Source of the DNA: Margaritispora aquatica
Lineage: Eukaryota > Ascomycota > Leotiomycetes > Helotiales > Discinellaceae
Direction: 5' to 3'
Assembly: GCA_007644065.1 (NCBI GenBank)
Contig: VJWN01000010.1
Span: 1,611,105-1,675,104, forward strand
Length of the DNA: 64,000 nucleotides
The notes beneath the pieces are model-generated. The model searched no databases. It saw only the letters and a list, made by a program, of their open reading frames with translations, and had not been told where the DNA came from. This document shows positions 1-10,471 of this stretch, one piece after another; the first letter of the stretch is position 1, and each line of letters opens with the position of its first letter. Both the position numbers and the translations under genes were made by a program.

Positions 1-600
1 AGTAAGATAATTTATTATATTTTATACTTAAGAAGTTAAGGAGTTTATATTACTAAAGAAAGAAAAAAGGATTAATATAAACTTAATAAAAATAACGTTT
101 AGGTTTTTAAGAATTAAGATTAATAGTAGATTTTTATATCTAGGCTTTATATTATTTAGTGTTTTTCTCGTTTTAACTAATTAGAATTTAGTATTTTCCT
201 CGTTTCTTTACTAATAATATATATATTAAAAAGTTAGATTTACTTAGATTTTAGAATTTTTAAACTAGTAATATCTAACCTATAAAAAAATCACTAGATA
301 GATATCTAGCTTAAAAACTAGTAGGTTAAGTAGGTTGACCTAAGCGAATTTCGAATACTACTTTATTATACTTATACTATATAATCTATACTATTTCTAA
401 TACTATAATAGAGAGTTAAACCCCGTTTTAGGTTAATAGTAGTTATAAAGGCTATAATATTTTTAAATAGGCTTAATAGCCTTTAAAATACGAATATCTA
501 ATATCTAATAATATTATAGTAGTTTTATACTAACTATAAAAGGGAATATAACTATAGTATATAAGCTTTAAAGCTAAATATAACTATTTAATATAATGGC
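1..600. repeat. TA-rich, RIP-like block
   Basis: Strongly TA-rich DNA with many TATA, CTAATA and TTAATA words and no long open frame on either strand. The composition changes to normal near position 600. In Pezizomycotina this pattern usually marks an old repeat mutated by repeat-induced point mutation. No terminal repeat or transposase frame is left, so the original element cannot be named. It may continue beyond the left edge of the window. Confidence 0.7.
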
Positions 601-822
601 TTCTTTAAACCCGATATATAATGAAACAGCTTCGGGGTGTCCTTTTTTCTCCATCGTAGTCTCAAGCATTTCAGTAGAGTCTACAGCGAACAATTTGATT
701 CTCAGCTCTCCTAATCTTGCTTCAATCATTTCAAATACAATCTCGGATCTTGCCAGTAGCTTAGCAACAAACCCACGAACGTATATAACACTTCTTCTAT
801 CATTTGACATACGCTGATCCAA
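600..822 (-). pseudogene. Orphan coding-like fragment abutting the TA-rich block
   Basis: About 75 codons are open on the minus strand, with protein-like composition and normal GC. The segment sits exactly where the TA-rich block ends. Two adjacent in-frame stops (TAG TAA) lie just upstream near 840-850, and the downstream end runs into TA-rich DNA. I do not recognise the family. The mixed charged and hydrophobic pattern (for example ELRIKLFAVDSTEML) looks like a soluble domain. It may be the remnant of a gene truncated by the repeat. The opposite strand is also open here, so a chance frame is possible. Confidence 0.3.
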
Positions 823-1001
823 AACAAGCTTGTACCTATATCTTTACTAAAGAGACGAAATCTAGTATATGTGATTTTACTATAGTAACAAGGTATGCCT
901 TTTAGTCGAAAAGAGATTCGGAATTTGAAAAAACAAAAAATCAATCAGATACTTTACAAACAAGAATAGTATTATATAAACCTTAGAAACCGCTAGACAG
1001 A

Positions 1002-3353
1002 TTAATTATCCAGTAAGCTCGATATCGGTAAAGGAGTCTGTTCGAGTTGATCTAGCCAAAATGTAGTATCGAAGTAATTTGCGTTCAGTAACGTTGAATT
1101 AGTTATATCTAGGTCCGGAAAATCCAGATCTACGGCCAATGTACCAGTTATTGCATCCCTTGTACTTGGTGTTGGTATAAAGATGTTGTCAGTGGAGATA
1201 TCCCCGTATTCCCTAGATCCTACTGAGATGTTTTGTGGAGTCATGGAGGCTATAACGTCAGAGATTTGCTCTAAACCTCTGCTCATGCCTCCAAGCTTCC
1301 CATAACATTCCTGTAGGACCTGAAGGCCGGACTTGGCCATTGGGCTGACCTCCTGCATCGTTACCAGACGCTCTGTTGATTGCTCGAGTATTTGCTCAAT
1401 CCGCGGTTTTAAAGCATCGCGAGACGGTATACCCGTATTTATAACACAGAGTAGAAGAGCCGCATCAATTGTACAGAAAGCTGATCCAACATATTTGTAC
1501 AGATGTACAGGTGTTTGGACAAAAACTCGCTGTTGAGAGTCTAGGATCGTGATCGCTGCTTGAAGTGCAGCATTTCGACTCTCAGCATGAGTTCCGATGT
1601 GAGAACGGTGCAGGGTAGTAAGGACGAGATTCGTCATAGACAGCAGATTTTCGCGTTGAAAAGGCAGGTGGGGATATACCGTATCCAAGGATGTATCTGG
1701 GTTCTGAGGACGCAGATATGGCGGTGCCGTGTCCAGCAGGGACATTGTTTGGTCATGTAAATTTGAAATGATAGAATAGTCCCTCGGGTGAGGCGTAGAA
1801 GTTCTTTGTCTGCGCATTTCGTGGACAATACACGATAACTCGAGAAAAAGCAACGACGCTGATACAGATGTCGGCGCATTCGGTTTGCTAATAGTCTGTA
1901 CGGTAAATGGTACGCCTTCGGATCGATCCGTTGGTATATCGCAATTAATCGGTTTTTTGATATCACAATCTTCCATATTAATCATCCTTGGACGCCCGAG
2001 CATCAAAGCCATGAGTCTGTTCAAGTTTGAGTACCTGGTATGTAGAATCCAATGAAAATTGAGTCTTACCCGTCAAAGATAAAAATATTCGCCCAAACAC
2101 GCCTTTTATATTCCTCATACCAGAAAAAGTTGAGCGTTTCGCTCGCCCTGTCTGAGGGTTGTTGCTGGATTTCCCTCCCTTTGTGCAAACCAAGTTCCTG
2201 AGCATGCCTGGATATATAGTTAGATAGAGTGGGAGATGGGTAAGTTGTCTTTCTTGCCTGATTGCATTACCAAGGCAATGCCATGATTCCAACCCTCAGC
2301 CCAGATTCTTCAACCATAATGATCTCAGCAAATATGCCTGGACAGCCGCCAAACTGAATCTATGGACATCGAAGGATCTGAGTAGCCCGTATCCATCGTC
2401 GCTATAATCCTGTGCCGATTCACGTTGATCTCTCGTCATCGTTGTCAATACTGGTGAATCGGGTGAAGTAACCTGTACAACCAGCCCTAAAACCTGAAAC
2501 AGTAAAGCTGGGAACGACTCTAGTTCTTGAGAAAGGTCATCAGGCTTCAGGTACTTTAGTGGAGTCGAATTCTCATGCAACCACAAAGAAAGAAGGTCCC
2601 CAAAGTAGGACTTTTCGAGAATAAAAAGCTGTGGGTTATAGTGAGCAAAGAATACGTCGACAAGATCCTTAATTTTAGGCGTTGAGGGTAACTTTTCATG
2701 AAATGGTCGAAACGTGGTTGAGATTGGGGACTTTAATACAGAGAAATTCCATGGTGTAGCTCTACGAATGCCCTCTTCACCTTCTAATACATGCTATGGG
2801 CTGTCAGTGAGAGTATCATGTGCCATGGGAAGCTTTGGTAAAATTAAGAACGCACATTAGAAAGACTAGGAAGCCTACGGCTATCTCCAGCACGGGAATA
2901 GTTATGACCACTGTACTGATCTGAGGCATTGGATGAAGGATTATAGTCAATGCCACTACTCTGTGGATCTCTTTCAATAGATCCATCCATCCTTGGCCCA
3001 TCCTCTGATATCGCTGGAGAACGAGTTGGCCTACATGGTTTATTTTGATTAGAGACCGAAGGCTGAAGTTTGATTGAGTGAGCGTAACAGCACAGGGAAC
3101 ATCCAAGGTGACCGAAGTTTTCTTACTGTACTATACGTACCTTAACCCATTGCTATAGAGACATTTATCTGGGACTTTTCGAGCAACGCAATAGTTGCAA
3201 GGATCCCGACGATCGCACTGAGGAGGCTTAGAATGAGGTAATTGTTGTTTTGGATTCAGCTTTCATTACCTTTTTCTTTCTGCGGTGACACTCGGAGCAT
3301 GCTGTAATGAGGCGGCGGCTAGGTCGAAGAGGTTGAGACCTCATCGAGTCCAT
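1002..3353 (-). pseudogene. Zn2Cys6 transcription factor, interrupted by an in-frame TGA
   Basis: Fungal regulator with an N-terminal Zn2Cys6 binuclear cluster and a C-terminal fungal-specific regulatory domain. Six exons: 3353-3270, 3217-3141, 3030-2856, 2793-2258, 2207-2070 and 2016-1002, summing to 675 codons. The six zinc cysteines fall at about residues 19, 22, 29, 35, 38 and 47. The regulatory domain shows SWHCLGNAIR, HAQELGLHKG, YKRRVWANIFIFD and LMALMLGRPRMI. The fourth intron (2208-2257) has a GC donor (AG/GCAAGA). Codon 278 (2296-2298) is TGA inside the conserved stretch LWLKNLG-stop-GLESWH, where I recall relatives usually having arginine, so a CGA to TGA change is likely. No intron can skip it. 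The gene is therefore probably broken, unless the base is an error or is read through. Targets unknown. Confidence 0.8.
2208..2257 (-). other. GC-AG intron in the first Zn2Cys6 gene
   Basis: The 50 nt intron has donor AG/GCAAGA and acceptor TATATCCAG. It is the only reading that joins the NAIR and HAQELGLH segments of the regulatory domain in frame. No usable GT donor occurs nearby. Confidence 0.75.
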
Positions 3354-4248
3354 GACGGTGTGAAACGTCGACCCTTTTTATTTTGATACTTCACCTCTAC
3401 CTCTCCGTCGTCTCCGAATAGTTGAAGCTGTTGTTGGTTCTCAACTTGACTTGTCGTCTTAGAATCAAACCCAAATCAATCAGGTTTCGGAAATATTTGG
3501 CACGGTATGCAGGCGTGCAGTGTCTTTGTACACTAGAGCTTTGTTGTTGGACATGAAGAACCTTGTACTCACATTGTATTGTTGTTGTAAAACAGGTCCA
3601 GTGAAGTAGATTGTGATAACGTAAGAGATAACATAAGCCGTAAATCACGTGATACGTTTCAACACCTGGACCTGCACGAGGTAGGTTTTTGAAAGGTCAT
3701 GTAATAATCTGTGCTGAATATTTGACTTTATGGCATTATTTCAATGTTCATTCTAGAACTCACCCTTCGAAATGACCCAAAGTTTCTCTCCTGCCCCTTA
3801 TAACTATACAAGATTTTTAACGACAACACGGACCCTAAGCAGTCGTTTTTTTAGATCGTTGAAAGGTGGCATTAGTTATAGTCGGCCGATGAATGTCACT
3901 GGCCCGCATCTAAACCTGATGCTTCCCATATCCACTACTACACCACGAGCATTAGGCAGCGTTATTTAAAATTCTCCAATTGCCTGCATTCAACTAAACA
4001 CTGAGATTTAAGCTTGTTTAACCCTTCGGCAACCATGTCCGATGAATTCTCTTGGCGTTCTTCTCAAACCCGTTCAGTTAAATTGGTCTTTCGGCCGCTT
4101 TTCGATTGTAGTTGTGAAGTTTCTCTAAAATCGTGGGTTTGATTAGGAGTGAGTTTTAATTTGTACCGATTCCCCATGCAAAAATACCGCTAGATCTTGT
4201 AGGAACATCAATGGTACTATCTACAATACATACAGAAACCATCCGAGT
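3354..4248. promoter_or_regulatory. Upstream region of the first Zn2Cys6 gene
   Basis: No convincing gene. The 8-nt palindrome TCACGTGA at 3645-3652 contains a CACGTG E-box core, the usual type of bHLH site, about 290 nt upstream of the ATG at 3353. Whether it is used is unknown. A 65-codon plus-strand frame at 3772-3969 has no supporting features. Confidence 0.4.
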
Positions 4249-5392
4249 TTACAAATATGGTTCAACCATCTTATCACACCAGGTGACAAATTTGTCCGCT
4301 AAGCCCAGCCCTCCCTGGCTCTTTGGTAAACATCCAGCCTGAACATCACTCCTTACATTAAGCACCCTGCCCCATGGTGCAACATAGGCACCCGTCTGAG
4401 CTAGGGAAACCTCACCTACAGCTGCGAACAGTTCGGTATATGCTCCCAGAATCGGAGGATTCATAACTAGCTCTAGCATGAGATTCTGCATCCGCCCATT
4501 ATGTCTGATCAAATCCGATCGCAGATTGCCAGGGTTCCAGCATAAGTGCAAGACCTTGGCTGCAGCATCCTTGCGTCCATTCGCAGTTGCTAGGAAAAGA
4601 TTTCCCGCCTTAGATGCCGCGTAAAGACTATTCGGTGAAAGACGAGTATTTGGGGTAGCGGGATCATTGTGAGCGAATTGCATGCCCCCAGGTTTATATG
4701 ATCCAATATCAATGGCAATAGAACCGGCCCAGGTAACGCGAACAGAACTTGAGGGAGATGTCTTAGCTGTTTCGAGAAGAGTAGGACGGAGGAGGATGTA
4801 GAGGAGATGAGACCCAACACAATTGGTCCCAATCTGCATTTCGAGGCCTTGAGCTGTCTGGGAGCCGGCAGGAGTATTCATGACCTATTTGAAGTTACTA
4901 AACTGTGGTAAAATAAGAAGATATCAAAGGACATACCCCGGCATTGAGAGTGAGGACGTGGAGGTCATGTTCCTTGGAAAGAAATCTTTTGACTGCCGGT
5001 TTCAGGGTTGAGAGGTCCGAAAGATCGAGTTGAAGGAACTCGGCACGGCCTTTTGATTTGGGGTACAGTGCTTGTAGTGTCTCTATTGATTTTGCCCCTT
5101 TAGATTCCGATCGGCCTGCTATGTAAACAATAGCATTGTGTTCATAGAGAATTTTGGATAGTTCGAAACCGATACCACCATAACCACTAGTAAGAACGTT
5201 AGAAAGAAAATACAGAAAGCTGTATGTGATACAATATACCCAGTAATGAAGTGCACCTAACAAAAATTAGTGAAATTCAATAAGAAAATAAGACGGCATT
5301 TGGCGATCTAACCTTTCCAGTTTGGTCTGGGCAATTCTTCTCAGTGAGGGTTGGGCCCGGAACGAAGTAAAATTGGGAGAATGTATTCCCAT
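4249..5392 (-). CDS. Short-chain dehydrogenase/reductase with an apparent 1-nt deletion after the start codon
   Basis: NAD(P)-dependent oxidoreductase of the classical SDR fold, substrate unknown. Exons: 5392-5313, 5256-5240 (a 17-nt micro-exon), 5186-4937 and 4884-4249. Joined, they give the cofactor loop TGGYGGIG, the acidic-residue region GRSES, the NAGV motif and the catalytic YAASK, ending EPYL. Total exon length is 983 nt, one short of a whole number of codons. The frame required downstream reads GNTFSQF, but the only suitable ATG (5392-5390) is followed by GGGAAT and lies in another frame. One G missing from the G-run after ATG explains both facts. No ATG occurs in the 100 nt upstream that could reach this frame through another intron. 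It is either a young pseudogene or a sequence error. It lies between two Zn2Cys6 regulators and diverges from the second. Confidence 0.85.
5240..5256 (-). other. 17-nt micro-exon encoding the start of the SDR cofactor loop
   Basis: This exon codes for VHFITG up to the second base of the glycine codon. It has a GTTAG acceptor before it and a GTATAT donor after it. The flanking introns are 5257-5312 and 5187-5239. Without it the TGxxxGxG dinucleotide-binding motif cannot be assembled. Confidence 0.75.
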
Positions 5393-5479
5393 AGCTACAG
5401 TGAAGATATGTGAACGCTACAGAGTTTCACCGAACAATTGAATGATGGACAAAAAGAATTTTAGTTCAGCGAAAGATAA

Positions 5480-5836
5480 ACTGAGTTATTAAAGCGCAAG
5501 AAGCTGTCGGCCGACAGTTTTGCGGCCGATATCGACACTACAGAATCTGCGGCCGACATCATAGACATACTACAGAAAATCGCCGGAGGACATATGAATA
5601 CTTTGCTTCCATCTATCGAAAATCCTATTAAAGTTCAACGACTAGATCTTGAAAAACTAGTGGGGATGAAATGGGTCACGGGCTTTGGATCACTGCCCAA
5701 TTTGGAGTGGCTGTACGAGCCATTGATAAGACAACTTGGTGGTGAAAATGGGTGGCTTACGAAAGGAGTGTTTGGACTAAATCGCATAGAGATTATCCCT
5801 AGGAGACTTCCTTCGCTGGAAAAGTATTCGAAATGA
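5480..5836 (+). pseudogene. Orphan C-terminal coding fragment
   Basis: An open frame of about 118 codons starts directly after a TAA at about 5477-5479 and ends at TGA 5834-5836. It has the composition of a real protein (ADIIDILQKIAGG, LEWLYEPLIRQLGGENGW). The only internal ATG is at 5594, giving 80 residues. The frame is already coding-like upstream of that ATG, so this looks like the end of a longer gene that lost its beginning. The upstream part overlaps a repeated GCGGCCGA word. I do not recognise the family. It lies in the divergent gap between the SDR and the second Zn2Cys6 gene, again suggesting gene decay here. Confidence 0.4.
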
Positions 5837-6551
5837 ATAGGAATGGAGTGGGTAGACTTCAGCTTGTAATTCAACCTCAATATGAATAATTAGACGCCCA
5901 ACAGAACCCTCTCTAAAATTCTCTTAGTTCCTGTGCTTCTGTGCTCCTGTAAAAGATTCGTGATTTAGATTCATTAATACACACAACCTCCGATGTGTAG
6001 CTACTCTTTATTCACGTAACTCCGATTTTCGAGATTCTCAATAAGACATCCTGTTGTCCAGTATTATCCGTTGTCGAGGGGGAGCAAGAATAAAATATCC
6101 TGCAGCAACACTCCAGTAGCCGAGCAGCTAAAACTGACCCCGATGTACCAGCAAAATAATTTCTAACCTACATATTCAAAACTAGTATTAGGATTTTCTG
6201 ATGCTGTAGTCACTGCAATTGTTTTTCTCTGGTGAACTTGTATTAAAGTACTACTATCAGATTTAATAAATTTAGCCATCCTTGTGCCAAAAGTATACCT
6301 CTGGTAAAAGTATTTACATTCGCAAGCTTAGGTCATGTTCAGACATATGCTATAATATTTTATAAATCTATAGTGGAAGATCAAATGAATGTAGTTTGAA
6401 CTCATGACGTCATTGACTTTTAAATTTCTGTTTTGATCACGTACTGCTGTAAACTTAGTACTGACTTAGTACTGACTGACACCCACTTCTCATGTCTTAG
6501 TCATATACATGATTGAAGTTGGTCTTCATCCATAACTTGGTCGTCCACGAA
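5837..6551. promoter_or_regulatory. Upstream region of the second Zn2Cys6 gene
   Basis: AT-rich DNA without an open frame. No clear control element beyond AT tracts was recognised. Confidence 0.4.
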
Positions 6552-8446
6552 ATGTCCACAACGCGGCGCGGGCGCGCTTGTAACATATGCCACGCTATCA
6601 AAATCAAGTGCGAGCTTGGGGCTGCTGGCGGAGGAGAACCACCGTGTGAAAGATGTCTTCGCTTGGGGAAGACATGTTCGGTTTCTGCGCCTATGCGCCA
6701 GAAAGATCGGATTGCAGAGCTCGAAGCCAGACTCGAGGAGGTCACCAAGCTGATGATGTTACAACAAATCAGCGGGGCATCGTCAGACCGCTCCCAGACT
6801 GGCACTCCAACCCCCATCACTACCGTGGCTAGAGGGCGTGAAACTACGGAGAATTCAAAGAAAAGGAAACTAAGTAGAGCAAAGTCCTCTGAACAGGTAT
6901 CAGAAACCGATTCTGGCTCTCCGCGGTATGATGGAGAAAGTGGGGGTTTGGAGATCGATCAGATTGTCAGTGTAGCTCTTCAGATACAACTTCTATCCAA
7001 ATATCACAACGAGATTGAGCCGATTTTCCCGTTCCCCATTACAGGGTCATATGAAAACTTGCGTCGAGAGCATCCATTACTACTCCAAGCAGTTATCTTG
7101 GCAGTCAGCTCGGGCTCACTTTCATCAGACGTCCAGGACGGAGTACTATCAATTGTCACAAAGCTTCTCGCTCCAGACAAGATTGCCAAAGCAAATAAGT
7201 GAGTCCGAATTATTGCAGTCAAACTTATACGGACTGATTCGAATACAGATCCATCGAGCTAGTGCAAGCTCTGTTAATCGCTTCCTTTTGGTATCGAACA
7301 CCGAAGAAGCAAGTCCACTTCAGCATCGACAAGTATATTACTCAGACCATCAACATTGCCGAAGAAATCGGCATCTCAAAGTCAGACTCTGCTCTGATTG
7401 TATCTTCCACTGATGATGATCCGGAAGGCCGACCAGGCTCATCGGACGCCTGGCGTACCTGGAACCTCGTCTTCCTTCTGTCGAGCAGCCTAGCGACATG
7501 TACTAGGACTTCATCCAGAGTGACATGGAATTCGGACCTAGAGCTGAAGCTCTCCTCTCTTGAGTACGGGAGAGATAGCCTGGGTACGGACCAATTGCTT
7601 TGCCAGTTCGTACGTGCCGAGAAGCTATGTCAACAAATCGTCACAGAGGCTGGCTATAGCGGGGCAGACTCCGATCCAGTTCTCCAGGTCACCGATCAAG
7701 CCAAGATGCGGCGGCTCCAGAATCTCATTACCGACAGGAAAGCACAAGTCTTTTCGTCAGTCAGCTGTGCGAGCCTGGAGCTGTACGAGCATACGGCGAC
7801 GATATTCCTCCATGAATGCATCTTGCACACACCGAGTAACAAACGGTCCTTCGCTGCTCCCTACCTTGCTGATCGCCTTTCTTTGACGGATTTTCCTACT
7901 CCTGTGGTCACATCGTATCATATCGCCTCATTGTACACCCTTCGGGACGCCTGCCACGCCCTTCTAAACACATTTTTGACGCTCGACAACACCACCATAG
8001 CCTCCTCGCCTTTTGTGATTTTCACAGGCAAGGCTCTGTATGCACAGTGGATTCTCATCAAGATGCACGTTGCTTTGACAGCCTCAGGGAATACATACGG
8101 CGCATTTCTGGATGCTCGTAGCTTGAATCTAGATGTCTACTTGAGCAAATTTGCAGAAATGGGAGATGCCATCTGTGCCCTTGATGAATTGTCTTTACAG
8201 GGAAGAGGACTACAGTCTGTCTACAGACTACGAGAGTGGCTATCGAATTGCAATGCCCTACAGGCCGCTGAGGCGTCTGCTTTTACCTCGGATCCACTGC
8301 TAGACTTGCAAGCCAACTCAGTGACGCACGGAGACTTTGACAATACCGACTGGAGCTCGTTTAATCCTCAGCTCGATTTCGACTTTGTCTTAGACAGTCT
8401 TGACGGCATATTTCCAGAGCAAGTCCCGATATCACAAGATCCATGA
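6552..8446 (+). CDS. Zn2Cys6 transcription factor, intact
   Basis: Nuclear DNA-binding regulator of 614 residues. Exons 6552-7198 and 7249-8446; the join gives IAKAN-K-SIELVQALLIASFWYRTP across the intron. The zinc cluster is immediately N-terminal (RACNICHAIKIKC then PCERC, cysteines 10, 13, 20, 32, 35, 42), with ten or more residues in the central loop. A short heptad segment follows (DRIAELEARLEEV, about 51-63), the usual dimerisation coiled coil. Then comes a Ser/Thr/Lys-rich linker with a basic KKRK patch and a helical middle-homology region. The acidic, aromatic C-terminus (FNPQLDFDFVLDSLDGIF) resembles an activation domain. I start at the ATG preceding STTRRGRAC; an upstream in-frame ATG at 6513 is possible but adds no conserved sequence. 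It is divergent from the SDR gene and may have been its local regulator (inference). Confidence 0.88.
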
Positions 8447-9329
8447 GACATGATAAGACTTAAATACTCACCCAGGAGCAACTGCAGCGGGGGGAAAAAG
8501 CGGAGGCGACTTGGGAATTGGGAATTCCTGTGCCTGCCTAAGCATCAACACAAAGAAGTTAATCCTACCTCGATACCAAGATATCGAAATATGCCAACTG
8601 ATGTGGCATGTCCACGAGGTGTTCTAATGCTGTCTTAGCCAACACACACTCTCGGCTGAAGCGAGATATCGACGAGAAGTATCTGAAGGATATTTGAATA
8701 TATGCTCTATCTAGCCCCCCAGATTGTCTGGTTTTGTGGGAATCAGGAGAAATCCAGAAGCGCGAATGGCGCATGATCAAATTTTATTGATGAGCAGTAT
8801 ACAGATGACATGTGCTGGATGGATGTATATAGTACTCTCAAAAACATGAAGACAATCAAGTACGATGTTGGTAGACGCTTTCTCGCTTTGAGCAAGCCGC
8901 ACCCCCACCCATTCCTTGATTGGCATTGGACAATAACATCATAGGCGATTGTTTCATTCCTCTATGAGACATTTCATCGTGTAAACGACAACCGACCTAA
9001 CAAAGCTAAGGTGTTAAGTAAACTAGAAGGGTTATTCCAAAAGAACACTCATATCCTTGATGTTTCTTATACTAATCTTCGCATCATGTGCAAGTAGCCC
9101 AATTGATCACTGGAAGCCTGGTTGAGAAACAAGAAAATGTTACGTTGCAAGGATTTTATTATCTCTTTGCTGGTTGTCTACTCCAGCTTGCAGAATCATC
9201 CACTAAAGAGCCCGTTCTATATAACATGTATTCGGAAAGTAATTCTATTCGCTCTGAGTCATGAGCCTCAGACCATCTATTATTTGCAGATGATCAAGAC
9301 CCGTGTAAAACCAGAAACCAGAAACGCCA
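8447..9329. other. Convergent intergenic region, no gene seen
   Basis: The 3' ends of the second Zn2Cys6 gene and the YHM2-like carrier face each other across about 880 nt. Only short chance frames are present. No RNA gene or repeat was recognised. Confidence 0.5.
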
Positions 9330-10471
9330 CTAATGCTTAGCTGTCACTTGCTCGCCGGTAAGTTTTTCGACATAGCTCTTAGCCCTGAAACGAGAGTTAG
9401 CATGATCTCCTCAGACTGCTCTTCATCGAGGTAGCACGCTCAATGATGGGAGTGTACTTACATATCACCCATTGCAACCATGCAAATCGTTTGCCAAACG
9501 CCTAATCCAATACGTGGAACAACTCCTCTGTACAATCCCTTCACACCATTCATAGAATAAATATATCTGGCTGTGTTTCCAACTGTCATCTTGGCTGGTC
9601 TGTTGGCATCGACAGTCTTCGACTGCATCTCGACACGAATGACTTCAATAGGCTGGTTCCAAGCACTGAGACCACCACCCAATCCAGAAGCCAGAATCTT
9701 CTCCCAAGCTGCAAGCTTGGCGCCGTCCTCCTTTCCTGTAACCTTGCGGATACCTTGCTCTGCGAGACGAGAGAGACCGAATCTGGATCCCCAGTTGGTC
9801 ATCTGTCTGATCGCAACAGCGTTGACTCCCTTGTTAATACCTTTGATACCTTCCTTGCGGTAGATATCCATGAAGGTGGCAAATGTGCCCGGAGGCTTAA
9901 CTCCTGAAGCAGCGAGCTTGGACTTTGTGATCTCAACAGTCTTCATGCATGTGCAGAAACCCATAGTCGCATAAGCTTGAGCAACACCTCCCACAACACC
10001 TCCGCTGATACCAGCTGTAAAATCACCGGCGCCAAAGGTTCGAGCATAATATTCGGCCTCGGAGGCGACAAAGAGGAGCACGGCGCCCTTGGTAGAGGCT
10101 TCAATCCAAGCCCATGGAATAAGACCTTGGTAAACTGTACGAATTGAGGATCAGCGATTGCGCGATAACCAAACAATTTTTTCCTTTTTCCTAGAAAGGT
10201 GCAATAGAGTAGCTTACAGCCAAGAACACCACCTCTACCCCAAATTCTCGTCAGAGCACCAGCAAAGTTATCTCCTCTGTTTGCAGCCATGGTGGTCTTT
10301 ACAACCTCCAATGGTTGACCCAAGGTGGTAACCTCGAACCTATTGCGCACTTAGAATTGTTCATAGATTCTCTCCCTATCACGATTCTTACATGTTGAGA
10401 CCAGCCCCAAGCAGCAGATTGCTGAACTTGACGGGCTTCTTCTCGAGCGGTGCGGGAGCTGCGACGGACAT
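9330..10471 (-). CDS. YHM2: Mitochondrial citrate/2-oxoglutarate carrier, YHM2 type
   Basis: Inner-membrane transporter of the mitochondrial carrier family; yeast Yhm2 exchanges citrate for oxoglutarate and so links matrix citrate to cytosolic NADPH supply. Exons 10471-10392, 10339-10218, 10134-9462 and 9384-9330 give 309 residues, close to the yeast length. Diagnostic segments match my knowledge of Yhm2: EVTTLGQPLEVVKTTMAANR, TMGFCTCMKTVEIT, INKGVNAVAIRQMTNWGSRF, LSAWNQPIEVIRVEMQS and a final VTAKH. The repeats carry variants of the carrier signature Px(D/E)xx(K/R), such as QPLEVVK and QPIEVIR. The last exon is only 55 nt but restores the conserved C-terminus. Citrate synthase lies 1.1 kb upstream on the same strand. 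Confidence 0.95.

Noticed and set aside
1634..1966. 110-codon minus-strand frame
   Set aside because: Alternative frame inside the Zn2Cys6 gene.
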